Origin: Diphasiastrum complanatum | Lineage: Eukaryota > Streptophyta > Lycopodiopsida > Lycopodiales > Lycopodiaceae | Assembly: GCA_029204225.1 (NCBI GenBank) | Contig: CM055099.1 | Location: 59,417,010-59,481,009 of the forward strand | Direction: 5' to 3' | DNA: 64,000 nt | Part shown: one piece after another, positions 10,536 to 20,974 of the stretch | Position numbering within the stretch: the first letter of the stretch is position 1 | Layout: every line of letters begins with the position of its first letter | Made by a program: the position numbers and the translations under genes | The notes under the pieces: generated by a model | What the model was told of the DNA's origin: nothing | What the model saw: the letters and a program-made list of their open reading frames with translations, nothing else | The model's database searches: none

Positions 10536-11480
10536 ATGAGAGCGGATCTCCAGTCCTTGAAACAAGAATTTTCACAATTGAAAGAAGTAATGGTCTCCTT
10601 ACTAAAGGAAAAGAACCTGCTGCATTCCAAAGTCACTTCATTGGACGAGCAACATAAAGATTCATGGGTAGTAGTCTTGAAGAAAGACACCAAGCCTAGC
10701 GTCTCCATTTTCTCAGTCATCTCAGCCACTAGAGTGTTACTTTTTATTGGAGCATGTTACTTTCCACTAGAGTCCTCATATTTTGTTGAGGACCTCTCAC
10801 CAGATATTTTCAGACTCTCAGAGCGGGTGCACATTCTCCTCACAAGGGATTGTAATGCCCAAACGTCTTCGAGACACATAGAGTTTTTCGATACCAATGA
10901 TTAGCTGCGTGTTCGTGCCCTTGACAGTGACATGCTTGGAGTTACCAGGACCTCTACGGATAGTTTGGGACCAACTACTTCATATGGGAAGCACTTACTA
11001 TAGTTTGGAGAGGCACATGAGCTAGCCATTTATAATGGCTTACTCTGCTGGCACATTCAGACAGTTATACATGCCACTCTCATAGTGGAGGACAATGTTG
11101 TTGACTATCTCATGGGATCACCACCCTTTATACCCATAGTCTCTGACTTCCACGTTTTCCTCACCACCCTTTCCGATCACTCATTTCTCTCCTTCGATAT
11201 CGGCCACCTTCCAACCACTCATTCATTTATGCTTACTCAAGCACCCACATAGATATTTTATCCCATTCACATGCCATAGTATCATCCTTGGCTTCACTTT
11301 TACACTCCTTTCCTCATGGCAGTCCAGTCGACACCTAGGCTGCTTTTCTCACCACCTCTCTCCACACAGCTGCATCAGTACTAATCCTCCCCACAATCTT
11401 GGCCGAGTTTGCAGTTCCACCTTTATAGATCGAGGCAGTTCTTAACCCTTGGCCCTTAACTCTGTTGTAAAACGTGGGGA
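10536..11480 (+). pseudogene. LINE-type (non-LTR) retrotransposon relic: coiled coil plus endonuclease
   Basis: One frame, interrupted by stops at 10902-10904 and just before 11000, shows an N-terminal coiled coil (LKQEFSQLKEVMVSLLKEK). It continues as an endonuclease/exonuclease/phosphatase-type domain: IGACYFP near 10750, a DCNA motif near 10850 in place of the family's GDFNA, YGKHLL near 10985, then VVDYLMGS, and the catalytic SDH at 11172-11180 in the same frame as 10536. APE-type endonucleases of non-LTR elements nick target DNA to prime reverse transcription. No reverse transcriptase follows: the coding signal fades by 11480. A short telomere-like stretch (cccttggcccttaac) lies at its end. 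Confidence 0.6.
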
Positions 11481-11519
11481 TGACTGACAGCGAAAGCTTG
11501 AAGCTTTGAGCGTAGGCAT

Positions 11520-12309
11520 GTAGGAACAGAAACGCAACAGTTAGCAACATAAATATTCAAGAAGAATGATTCATACAAATTGCTCAAATGAGCAATACAG
11601 TAGTGAGGCAAAAATTGCACTTTGATTAATATCAATAGTGAGTACAATGGCTTGAAGTATTTACTTCAGCTTGCTGAGCATGATAATACTGGCTACAGAT
11701 AACTTTGATTGGAAAAGAACACCCTTATTGCTTGATTCAGCTAGTAGTATATATTTACAAGTGTCTTCAAAAATATCTTACAAGCATTGAATGCTATTTA
11801 CGCTAGTCTTTGTATATGTACAAAGTGGGTAACCGCCCTTGGGATATTTAGCGGTCCAGCTGTTTTCAGGGTTGATGATAAGTTGGCAACGTCAGTCTGC
11901 CACTGTTGGGAAAAACTCGAAAAACCTGAAGGTGCCCTTAGACTGAAGGCATGTAAATCCCAAGGGTGTCTCTAGAGCGAAGGCAGGAAAAATACGAAAA
12001 AGACGAAGGTGGTCATGAAATGGATTCCAAGGCATTCTAGCCACTGTGTTGTTTTTGCGAAGGTGCAAAAAAGGTGAAAAAGACGAAGGTGGTCCTGAGA
12101 TGGATTCCAAGGCATTCTGGCCACTATGTTGTGTTTTTCGCGAAGGTGCAAAAAAGGCAAAAAAGACAAAGGTGCCTTAAAAACATTTAAGGCACAAAAA
12201 AATCTCAAAGAAAAAAATGTGAAGGTCCAAAACATGTAGTCGGCCTTCGGTTTTCAGGATGCTCATTACTTGAATGATTTGTTTAAGACTGAGCATAAGA
12301 AATCTAACA
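11520..12309 (-). mobile_element. 3' LTR of a truncated minus-strand Copia element
   Basis: On the minus strand a purine tract at 12310-12318 is followed by TGTTAGATT at 12309, the expected PPT-LTR junction. The far edge is placed near 11520 (a TG on the plus strand) and is uncertain. Inside lies a doubled segment of about 80 bp (12004-12167). The coding part of the same element follows at 12500-14045; the 5' LTR is missing. Confidence 0.55.
12004..12167. repeat. Two tandem copies of an 80-84-bp unit inside the LTR
   Basis: Units at 12004-12083 and 12084-12167 both run from 'gaaggtggtc' through 'tggattccaaggcattct' to 'gaaaaagac' or 'aaaaaagac'. A more diverged third copy may precede them (11925-12003). 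Confidence 0.8.
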
Positions 12310-12318
12310 CTCCCCCTT
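12310..12318 (-). other. Polypurine tract
   Basis: AAGGGGGAG on the minus strand directly abuts the LTR start. It is the expected primer site for plus-strand DNA synthesis of this Copia element. Confidence 0.7.
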
Positions 12319-12499
12319 AATGTGGATCCTGAAAAACCTTGACCTTCAGATTTAACATATCGTTAAATCTGAGATGTTGCTACTTTGATAGAGCCTTTGT
12401 GAAGTAATCTGCTGCCATGTAGTTTGTTCTGCAAAAAAACCAATGCTAATTCCTTGCTATGCACTTTCTCTCTAAGGTAACGATACCTGATTTTGATAT

Positions 12500-14045
12500 T
12501 ATGTTTGCTTCAAGTGTGAAATCTCGGATTGATAGATAATGCTATTGTGTTTTGATTGTCACAATAGATTGTTGTAGGAAGTGTTTGTGCAAGGTTGATG
12601 TCTGCAAGCAGTTGTCTTAGCCAGATTGTCTCTTTGGTTGCATTTGTGTCTAGAACCAGGCTCTGGGTGACTGTTTCAGCCCATAGAGCGCCTTGTGGAT
12701 TTTGCATACAAGGTGTTGTTGCTTGCCATTGAGTTTGTATCCCTCTGGCTATGTCATATAGAGTTTCTCTTATTGAGGAAAGGGGTCTGGACATCCACCT
12801 GGTGGACTTCAAGGTCTACTGCAGCTGCAAAGGAGAGTAGTAGACGGACCGAAGCATGTTTGACAACTGGGTTGAAGATTTCTGAATAATTAAGATCTGA
12901 AATCTGGGAAAAGCCTTTGGCAACTAGCCTGGCCTTGTAATGATTTAGTCTTCCTTCAGCGTCATACTTTGCCTTGAATATCCATTTGCATGGAATTGGG
13001 TTTCGGTCCTTTGGCAGCTCAGTGACTGTCCATGTTTGATTCTCCATCAGAGAATTGAATTCGGTGTTCATCGTTGCTTTCCACTGGTCAGCATCAGAAG
13101 TAGACATTGTCTCAGAAATGGTGTTTGGTTTCTATACAAAGTAGCAGGTCGGATCATCCATAAATCTGGATGGAGGCTATCTGGACCTATTCGACCTTCT
13201 AGGTTGAACTTTTGTCCTCTGATGTGGGTTGACTTGTTGAGGTTCTGACTCATTGTCTGAGTCAGTGTCGATTTTTTGTAGTTGAATCCTTGAATCAAAA
13301 TTGTCTGGTTGTTCGATCCTTGGGTCGGATTTATCAACAGCTTTTCCTTTGTGTCAATGAACTGGTCTTCCACAAAAATGACATCTCTACTGGTGAATGC
13401 CTTCTCGGTATCGAAATTGTAGAGCTTGTATGCCTTGTGGTCTGGGGAATAGTCGATGAAAATCCAGCTTTTTTCTTAGATCTTCAGGGATCTGAGAGAA
13501 AGCGATGCATCCAAACACTCGAATATTTTTGAGTGATGGTTTCGATTTTGTCCACACCTCATAAGGTGTCTTGCCATTCAGGGCTTTGATAATGGATCAA
13601 TTATACAAATAGATAGCTGTAGTAACAGCTCTGTCCAGAATTTCTTTGGAAGAGCGGCATGGATCAGCATGCTCTTGGCACTTTCGATGAGTGTCCAATT
13701 CTTCCATTCAGCTACGCCATTGGACGAGCTGAGTAGCTGGTTGTATATTGTTGATGTATTCCACTGGCCTTGCAGAACTCCTTGAATTCTGTGGAGAAAT
13801 ACTCTCCCCCTCCATCTGTATGTAGAGTTTTGATCTTACTCTGGGTATGATTTTCTACAGATGCCTTGAACTGCTTGAAGAACTTGAATGCTTCAGATTT
13901 GTTCTTCATAAAATAGGTAGCAGTCCTTCGAGAGAAGTCGTCGATGGAGGCTGGAAAATAGAGAGCTCCCCCTATGGAAGCAGTCTACATCGGGCCACAA
14001 ATGTCGCTATGTACAACGACCCTTGGCCTTTCACCATTGTCCCTT
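12500..14045 (-). pseudogene. Copia polyprotein relic (integrase, RT start, RNase H end)
   Basis: Reading leftwards from 14045: an integrase core with HSDICGPM, IDDFSRR and HTDGGGEY (about 14040-13712); a linker; the RT N-terminus with PCKWIFKAKYD and KARLVAKGF and the motif-A region VHQVDVQTPFLN (13107-12765); then a jump straight to the RNase H end with TIYCDNQNT and INPRFHT (12700-12510). RT from after motif A through YVDD, and the front of RNase H, is deleted. Stops and frameshifts divide the integrase. The relic ends abruptly at 14045 where the telomere-like array begins, so Gag, protease and the 5' LTR are gone. Confidence 0.88.
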
Positions 14046-15145
14046 AGTGCTTTGCCCTTGGCCCTTAACCCTTAATCCTTGGTCCTTAACCCTTGTCCTT
14101 TAACCCTTAGCCCTAAATCCTACACCCTAAACCCTTGGCCCTTAACCATAAATCTTGAACCCTAAACACTAAATCCTAAATCCTAAGCCCTTGGCCCTAA
14201 ACCCTAAACTCTAAGCCCTAAGCCCTTAGCCCTAAACCCTAAAACCTAAACCCTAAATCCTAAATCCTAAATCCTAAATCGTAAGCCCTTAGCCCTATGC
14301 CCTAAGCCCCAAACCCTAAGCCTGAAACCATAAGCCCTAAATCCTAAACCCTAAATCCTAAGACCTTGGCCCTAGACCCTAAATCCTACACCCTAAGGCC
14401 TAAGCACTTAGCCCTAAATCCTAAAGCCTAAAGACCTAACCCTAAATCCTAAACCCTAAAATTTAAAATATAAACCCTAAATCCTAAACACTAAATTCTA
14501 TACCCTAGGCTCCTAGCCCAAAATTCTAAATTCTAAACCCTAAATCCTAAATCCTTAATCCTTAACCCTTAACCCTTAGCCCTAAACCCAAAGCCCCTAG
14601 CCCTAAACTCTTAACCCTAAATCCTAAATTTTTCTCCCTAAACCCTAAACCTAAACCCTTAACACTAAATCCTAAATCCTAAATCCAAAAACCCTAAGCT
14701 CTTAGCCCTAAATCCTAAATCCTAAATCTTAGATCCTAAGCCATATGCTCTTAGCCCTAAATCTTAAACCCTAAGACCTAGGCCCTAGATCTTAAACCCT
14801 AAATCCTAAATCCTAAACCCTAAACCCTAAACAATAAACCCTAAACCCTAGGCCCTTAGCCCTAAAATTTAAATACTAAATCCTAAATCCTAGATCCTAA
14901 ATCCTAAACCCTAAGCCGTTAGCCCTAAATCCTAAATCCTAAATGCTAAATCCCAACCTAGCCATAAACCCTAAACCCTTAGCCCTTAGCCCTAAACCCT
15001 AAATTCTAAGCCCTAAGCTCTTAGCCCTAAATCTTAAGTCCTAAACCCTGAACCCTAAATCCTAAATCTTAAAATCTAAACCCTAAACTCTAAATCCTAA
15101 ACCCTAAATCCTAAATATTAAACCCGAAACCCTAGGCACTTACCC
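14046..15145 (+). repeat. Degenerate telomere-type (CCCTAAA) array, about 1.1 kb
   Basis: The segment is built almost wholly of CCCTAAA and near variants: CCCTTAA, CCTAAAT, CCCTTGG, CCTAAGC, CCCTTAGC. Perfect neighbouring CCCTAAA units occur around 14815-14840. The plant telomere repeat is TTTAGGG, here read as its complement. The many variants and the flanking retroelements show an old interstitial tract or subtelomeric satellite, not a live chromosome end. It directly truncates a Copia relic at its left edge. Confidence 0.85.
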
Positions 15146-15559
15146 CTAAATTTTGAATCTTGGGAGGATGCACCCTCCCCATACAAAAAGAAACTTACAA
15201 TTACAAAGTGTGTCAAAAGAGGATGTATGGGTGCACACCCCCATAAATCCTCTCACCTCATGCATATACACAAATTGTTGTATATATTATGATATATATG
15301 TTAAAGGTATGTGGGAGGTGTCCACCCGCCGTGATGAGAGAAGCCTCCCATATTAAAAAATATATAAAAATAAAAAGAAGAGAAAAAATAAATTATTTTT
15401 TTAGGAAATCGTTTTTTTTTTTCGGAAGGCTCCACCAGCCACGGCGGTTGGAGCTGCCACATCCCAAAAACAGTTCGAAACTTTTTAGAAAGTCCAAAAT
15501 TAATTGAGACAGTGTCAATGTTTGAATCTTAGCTGCCATTTAGATTACAACAGTAGTGA
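15146..15559. other. AT-rich spacer, no gene
   Basis: No coding region is supported. The words 'gtatgggtgcacaccccc' and 'gtgggaggtgtccacccgcc' resemble each other as short GC-rich imperfect palindromes in AT-rich DNA. Confidence 0.35.
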
Positions 15560-15770
15560 GGATGGAGGTGTCATTAGTAGCAGCGGGGTGGGGGGAAGTT
15601 GTGACAGCAACATCGAAGGGGAGGGGAGTTGAAACGGTGGCAGCCGCAAGGTGGGAAGGGGATGAGGTGGCACCAGCGGGGGATGACATAGTAGCACCGA
15701 AGGGAGGGGAAGCTATGACAGCAACAACAAGGAGGGGAGAGTTGAGATGGTGACAGCCATTGAATGGGCG
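15560..15770. repeat. Purine-rich degenerate minisatellite
   Basis: A G/A-rich tract repeats variants of 'agctgtgacagcaaca..gaaggggaggggag' every 50-60 bp. It yields low-complexity frames on both strands that are not treated as genes. Confidence 0.6.
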
Positions 15771-15774
15771 TCAA

Positions 15775-16011
15775 ATCTTCATTCATAAAAATAGTAGATC
15801 CCTTCAAGCAACCTCTTTTACGTAGAACCTTTTGATGAAGCAAAGCATCCTTGAAACGCATAAACACTGTGGTGGATTGGAGCTTACCCACCCAAGCATC
15901 AGATATGACATCCTCTTTGAGACCAAAGGTGGAATGAATGAAAGCATTTGCCTCAACCACGAGGTCTTTACCCACAAAAGAAGCTCTCCTAACTCTAACA
16001 TTGAGGGCCAA
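15775..16011 (-). pseudogene. Possible LINE-type ORF fragment
   Basis: A minus-strand frame begins at 16011 and gives about 78 residues that look like real protein before running into low-complexity sequence. It contains FVGKDLVVEANAFI and then KVLRKRGCLKGSTIFMNEDL. The pattern KVLRxRxxLKGxxIFxNEDLTP resembles the segment between the coiled coil and the endonuclease in some non-LTR retroelement proteins. That would match the coiled-coil/endonuclease relic at 10536-11480. The assignment is from memory of the motif only. Confidence 0.38.
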
Positions 16012-16165
16012 GGGTTAGGGATCGAGGGCTAAGGGATACGAGATAAGAGCGAAGCATCAAGGGTCAAGGTCAAGGGCTATAAGGGCCAAGGATTAAAGGA
16101 CAAGGATTAAGGACCAAGGGTTAAGGGTTAAGGGAGAAGAACCAAGGGGCAAGACGAAGGGGTCC
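16005..16165 (-). repeat. Second telomere-like block, inverted relative to the first
   Basis: The plus strand reads GGGTTAAGG, GGACCAAGG, GGATTAAGG and similar. The reverse complement carries the same irregular word order (CCTTGGTCCTTAA then CCTTGTCCTTTAA) found at the left edge of the main array near 14070-14105. The two blocks are therefore related as inverted copies, not independently made of simple repeats. Confidence 0.68.
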
Positions 16166-16479
16166 ATCTAGCATGTCGGTGAAGGTTTCTGAGGAGAGTA
16201 AGGTGCTCGGCGAAGGTTCCCAAAATGGCCTATTGCTGATCATTCGCCTAACTCAGAAACATGTAGTAACCGGTGAAAAGAATATTCGCCCAACTCAATA
16301 TGGGTATATCTGAGGTAGATCTTGCTTCTGAAAACTCGACGAACAATTCTAACACATTTTGTGCAAAAAATGATTAAAAAAATAATTTTTCAAGTCATTT
16401 TTCTATAAAGATCTGACTACTTTCTGATCTGATGACATTTCTGACTTTTGCTCATCGGTCTTTTCTCATTTTTCAAGAA
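16166..16479. other. Spacer without gene
   Basis: Nothing recognisable beyond a weak repeat of 'cggtgaag'/'cggcgaagg' words at 16180-16280. Confidence 0.35.
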
Positions 16480-16660
16480 ATTTCTGTAGATAATCTTTAA
16501 AAGAAAATTGCATTACTCTTTGGAATGAACTTGGTGCATTACAAAGTCCAAACGACATTACTTTGTAAGCATAGGTGCCCCATTCTGTTGCAAAAGTTGT
16601 TTTGTGCCGATCTGCCGGTGCAATTTTGACCTAGTTGTAACTGTTAAAATTGGCAAAAGC
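16480..16660 (-). pseudogene. Gypsy reverse-transcriptase fragment
   Basis: The minus strand encodes ADRHKTTFATEWGTYAYKV then MSFGLCNAPSSFQRVMQF and KDYLQKF. This is the stretch just after motif A of a Ty3-gypsy RT and is nearly identical to the RT at 39670-39840. The part corresponding to FLDGFSGYN is present but frameshifted near 16640-16660. Only about 60 codons survive, between unrelated sequences. Confidence 0.82.
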
Positions 16661-16668
16661 TAACTTGA

Positions 16669-17274
16669 TCAAATCTTATAAATACCATTATGAGTAGTAC
16701 ATATCATCATTAGACATGTGTGGAGCGTGTTCCCACGTGTGAAATAAATGCATTTATCATTTAGATGAGTCATATAGGTTGTACCTATGAAAGTGACATT
16801 TATCTTTGCATCTTGAACCAAACAATGCACCTCCAAACGAAAAACTTCTAAAGGTTTGAAATGTGTGATGATGGACTTTTGAAGACAAATCTTGTAAGTC
16901 CTTGTGAGACTCCAAGCCTCATGCATCTTTCCACAAAGGAAACACCTTTCCTTGGATTTATCCTTCTTTCCTTTGCACTTTGAAATTGAAACTCCATCCT
17001 TCACCTCGGCCCCCTTGCTTTGGTTCTCCTTGGATGGATTGGTCTTCATTTTGTAGCATCCTGAGACAAAATGATTTCTCTTGCCACAAAGGTTGCATTT
17101 AGGATCCTTACTTGCCTCCAATAGGTTGCCACCTATTGATGCCATGATGAGGAAGTAAAACCTAGTGATATGACTTTTCAAAATGTAATTTGTGACTCTC
17201 AAGAAACTAGATTTGAACACATTCAACAATCTAGAAGGATCTACACAAGATCTAGACCACAAATTTTGAATCAT
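16669..17274 (-). pseudogene. Gag-like zinc-knuckle protein relic
   Basis: A 201-codon minus-strand frame. The likely authentic start is the internal Met (MASIGGNLLEASKDP). Next comes a CCHC zinc knuckle, CNLCGKRNHFVSGC (CX2CX4HX4C), a Lys-rich linker and a second, incomplete knuckle, CFLCGKMH. Such knuckles bind genomic RNA in retroelement Gag. The sequence after the second knuckle is unrecognised. Upstream on the same strand lie a 1.7-kb leader, a Met-tRNA primer site and an LTR (18979-19465), so this is probably the start of Gag in a truncated LTR element. A near-identical copy lies at 63299-63984. Confidence 0.6.
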
Positions 17275-18978
17275 ATCTCTTTCAACCTAGTCAATTGGAA
17301 ACTAACCTTTGTTTTGATCACTAAGACAAAAGCACTCTATCAAATCACAAAAATCAGATCCAAACACCCCTATTGGACTCAACAAATACCAATGAATCTT
17401 CCTCTTGAGAGTTGGAATGGATTTGAAAAGATTTGACACCTAGATTTTCCTTTTCTCTTGACTAGTTCTCTCAACTTTTGAGATTCTTGAACAAAGTATG
17501 AGTTTTGTTTCAAATACTTGAAAATCAAACTTAGTCACTCCTTTCGGATTCACTCTTGACACAAATAATCTCACTCTTGAGATTTGGATTGAATTTGATT
17601 TGATTTGACAACAAATTAAACCACTAATTTTCACAAAAAAGGATCTACACTAGATCACAAAAACTTGACATGTATATTTGATTCAAACACACAAAGATCA
17701 GATCCAATCACCCCTTTTGGAATCCCTCTTGACCCGAAGAATCTCACTCTTGAGATTTGGAATGGACATGAAATGGTTTGATAACAATCTACGTCAATAA
17801 TTTTTCACCAAGCTTAAAATTTAGACATCTAGAGATTCACAAAGATCCCAACCATGCATGAACACTCAAATATGGACTCCTCCATGTTCAAGACTCCCAA
17901 TGGGATCACAACTTGACCCTCACACTCTCACAAAGAAAGTTGAATAGAACTTATTTGAGTTTCATACATATAATGTCAAAATTTTGCTCAAAAAATTGAA
18001 TTCATTCACCCCTATTGGACTCCACCAAGTACCAATGGCTCTACCTCTTTAGAGTTGGAATGAAATTCAAAGTTTCAAAAATGTGATACTTCTCTCACTA
18101 AGATATTTTCTTACAAAGAGCTAATGCCACTTAGCAAGATTTGATCACAATGAAGAAGACAATTTTTCCACCAAAGTCAAGAATTGAGTTACTAGTTCTT
18201 GCCCTCTACAAAGGAAGGATCTCTTGACAATTTTGGATCAACCACAACACATATGCCTCACTCACCTTTATGACTTTAATTCAAGCCAAAAAACACACTC
18301 ACACACTTGAGTAGGGGTGAACAATGTGACTTGGATCTCAAATTTTTCTCCTAGTACTTGCCAACAATTCTTATCACCTTGTATAGGTAGATTTTGCCTT
18401 TATGAGTGTTTGTGCTTTAGAAATTCACTAAGATTTCACTTGGAGGACTGATCCAAGAGTGTCTTCTATCATTTAGATGCTTCTAGACTCGGCCCTTTCA
18501 CTCTTGAACAAATCTAGAATGAAGGTATAATGGATTCCAATCACTCCCCTTGCAAATCACTCCTTAATCTTTGGTTTATAGCACTCTTTCTCTCTCAACT
18601 TCAATGTACACTCAAAAAATCAGAGAATAAACTTCAATGTACTGTAAACAAGCTTTAATACATCTATATGATTGATCTAAACCAAGAACAAATCAATGGA
18701 ATAGAAACAATGCAAGTGAAAGCTTGAAAAATGCACTAAATTGACTCAAAATTGGGTGTATGAAGCTCAAAATGCACCAAACTGAATTTTACTGTCAAAA
18801 ATAGGTCTTGTACGGCCCCACACGTGGGGAAAGTACACCTGCAGGCCATAGCAAGATTTGGTACAAATATGATGGTTCTAGCTATCCATTCAACCTCACT
18901 ACCTCAATATTAGCTTGTTTCCAAAAACCTGCCAATTTGGGTATAGTTTAGATCAATGCCTTAAATGCACTTGTACTT
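17275..18978 (-). other. Retrotransposon leader with phased 170-180-bp degenerate repeats
   Basis: No protein is visible. The word CACCCC(T)(A/T)TTGG or a variant recurs at 17365, 17536 and 17709, with a weaker copy near 17890 and another at 18007. Each is followed by a 'ctct(c)ttgagattTGGAatgga'-type stretch. The first three are spaced about 172 bp apart. The region lies between the primer-binding site and the zinc-knuckle frame on the minus strand, as an untranslated leader would. Confidence 0.55.
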
Positions 18979-18991
18979 GGCTCTGATACCA
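18979..18991 (-). other. Retrotransposon primer-binding site
   Basis: TGGTATCAGAGCC on the minus strand matches the initiator Met-tRNA 3' end and immediately precedes (leftwards) the leader region. It fixes the LTR edge at 18992. Confidence 0.85.
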
Positions 18992-19465
18992 TCTCAAAGT
19001 ATAGCAAAATGGACCAAGAATAGATCTGAATCAGATCCACAAGTGTGATTGGATGTTAGATTAGATCAACCTATCAATCTACACAAGATTAGATAGCATT
19101 TAGATCAAATCTAGATGAATAAATCTAACAAGAACAATCATTATTGATCAAAACTTGTACTTGATGGTTTCACACGTGTGAAAACCTGTCAGAGTACAGA
19201 CATTAGGCTGAGAATAAAGTATACTAAGTTAGAATCCAATCAATGCATAAAAACACAAGACAAATAGAGAGAAAACACTAGAATTGCTCCAAAACCAAGA
19301 TTTAGCTTCCATGTCAATTATGGCCAAATGAGCCACCATATATACACAAGAGTTGATGCTTACTCAGCTGATTTGGCACGTGTGAGAGTGCCTACTCATC
19401 AAAGGATCCACCAATAATCATCAATATGGCACATGGACCAACTTTCCTAACTTATAGCCACCTCC
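18992..19465 (-). mobile_element. 5' LTR (partial) of a minus-strand LTR element
   Basis: The sequence aligns along its length with the inner part of the LTR at 23505-24336 (shared 'ggaccaagaat', 'tctacacaagatt', 'aatctaacaagaacaatcatta', 'tcacacgtgtgaaaacct', 'atggccaaat'). The LTR terminus at 18992 reads TCTC in place of TGTG, so it is mutated. The element is cut off at about 19465, where Gypsy integrase sequence begins. It holds two copies of the CACGTG palindrome (19168-19183 and about 19376). Confidence 0.62.
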
Positions 19466-19470
19466 CTTGA

Positions 19471-20960
19471 TTAGATCAATGGATTATGCTCTTGTACTTG
19501 GATCTTTGGCAATTCTTCATACATCCACCTCATATGAAGCTTTCCAAAAAATTTCTGATGACGACTATCATAGATTAAAACATAATCATAAACCTTAAGA
19601 TTAATAGTCTTGATATGAGTATCATGCTTTGTCTCTCGTTGTTCTTGGATTTTCTCTGTAACATCCTTCGAATTTGTTTGAGCTTCAGATAGTTTTTCAA
19701 TAATCGTCAACTTTTTGTTAGTACATTCTGCTTCTATTCATTGTGCTTGTATTCGAAAAGTTGGCACCTTGAATTCAATCGGTAGAATAGGATGCATACC
19801 ATTTAAGAAAATAAAGCGTCTGCTTCGTTGTTATCTTTTCCATGTTTCGATATGCCCAAAGAACTGAGGGTAATTTTTTATCCCAGTCTGTAGTATGTGC
19901 AACAGTAATCTTGTTCAAAATCTTGCATAATATCCATTCGCTCTCTCAGTTAACCCATTTGTTTTTCTGTGTTTGATCAAAAAATAGGTTGTCAGTAGTT
20001 GAATCATATCATTTAGAAAATGGGTACCACGATCATTGACCTACTTGAAAGGACAACCATAACGTGTAATTGTAGATTTGAATAAAGCCGCGACAGCTTT
20101 TGCATCATTTTGTTTCAACGTTTCAGCTTTTACATTTTTCCACAAAGTCAATCTCCCACATTTCAAATGGTGCAAGTGGTATGATTGGCGTCAGCGGCCA
20201 ATTCATACCTTTCGTTGGTTTACCAAATCTCTGGCATGGATCACAAGATCGAATATAATTAGAGACATCCTTAAACATTGTAGGCCACGAATATTTGGTG
20301 GTCAATATCTTATTATCAGTGTTCTTCATGGCAAAATGTCCACCGACATCTTTTGAATGCAAGGCTCGAATAACCTTTGGAATATCTTCACCTTCAAGAC
20401 ACCTTTTTAACTGATTATCTGCACCAAGCTTGTATAGAGCATTGTTAATAATAGTATAAGATGCGAATATATATTGAAATATTGTCTTCTTCTCCAAGTC
20501 ATATCCTTCAGGATATATCTGATCTTTCAGATAAATAATAATATCAGAATATAATGAGTTCAAAGATGATATCTCAAATAAATTTTCATCTGGAAAGTCA
20601 TCATTAATTGGTTCTTCAATTTTTCCTGTGCTGAGTTGTGAAAGATAATCAGCATTAGTATGATATTTTCCTTGACAAAGTTTAACTTGATAAGTGAACT
20701 CTTGTAACAATAGAAGCCATCAAGCAATTCGGCTAGATAAATTAGGTTTATTCACAAGATACTTCAAAGCAAAATGATCAACATGGAATATAAAAGCATA
20801 TCCTAGCAAATAATGTCAAAATTTCTTTACAATAAATTCATTCCAAGTGTTTCTCTTTTTGTTGCCAAATTATTTTTCCTCGAGGAACTGCTGTCTACTA
20901 GCATAGTATATTGGATGGTCTTTCTTTTGTTCATTCTTCTGGCTCAATTGTACCAAAGAG
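19471..20960 (-). pseudogene. Gypsy RNase H-integrase relic
   Basis: Reading leftwards: an RNase H tail (HPIYYASRQQ, then FHVDHFALKYLVNK, 20960-20720); a spacer; the integrase HHCC zinc finger, with a His pair near ALHSKDVGGHFA and CDPCQRF (20380-20240); then a core beginning WEIDFVEK, followed by VNDRGTHFLN and LTERANG between stops (20160-19930), and a basic C-terminal tail ending at 19471. The longest unbroken frame is 20123-20710. Integrase inserts the element DNA into the genome; this copy is dead. The lineage matches Gypsy-1 and Gypsy-2 below. Confidence 0.85.
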
Positions 20961-20974
20961 ATACGTTATTCGGG

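Noticed and set aside
10139..10539. Three overlapping Pro/Thr/His-rich ORFs
   Set aside because: They arise from a C/T-rich tract and a (CA)12 microsatellite; none has start context or domain support.
14046..15145. Functional telomere or chromosome end
   Set aside because: Repeats are highly degenerate and ordinary retroelement sequence continues on both sides.
15556..15753. 65-codon plus-strand ORF rich in Gly/Ala/Thr
   Set aside because: Product of a purine-rich minisatellite.
17340..18080. CRISPR-like repeat array
   Set aside because: The units are degenerate, about 172 bp apart, in a plant retrotransposon leader; no short identical repeats with unique spacers occur anywhere in the window.
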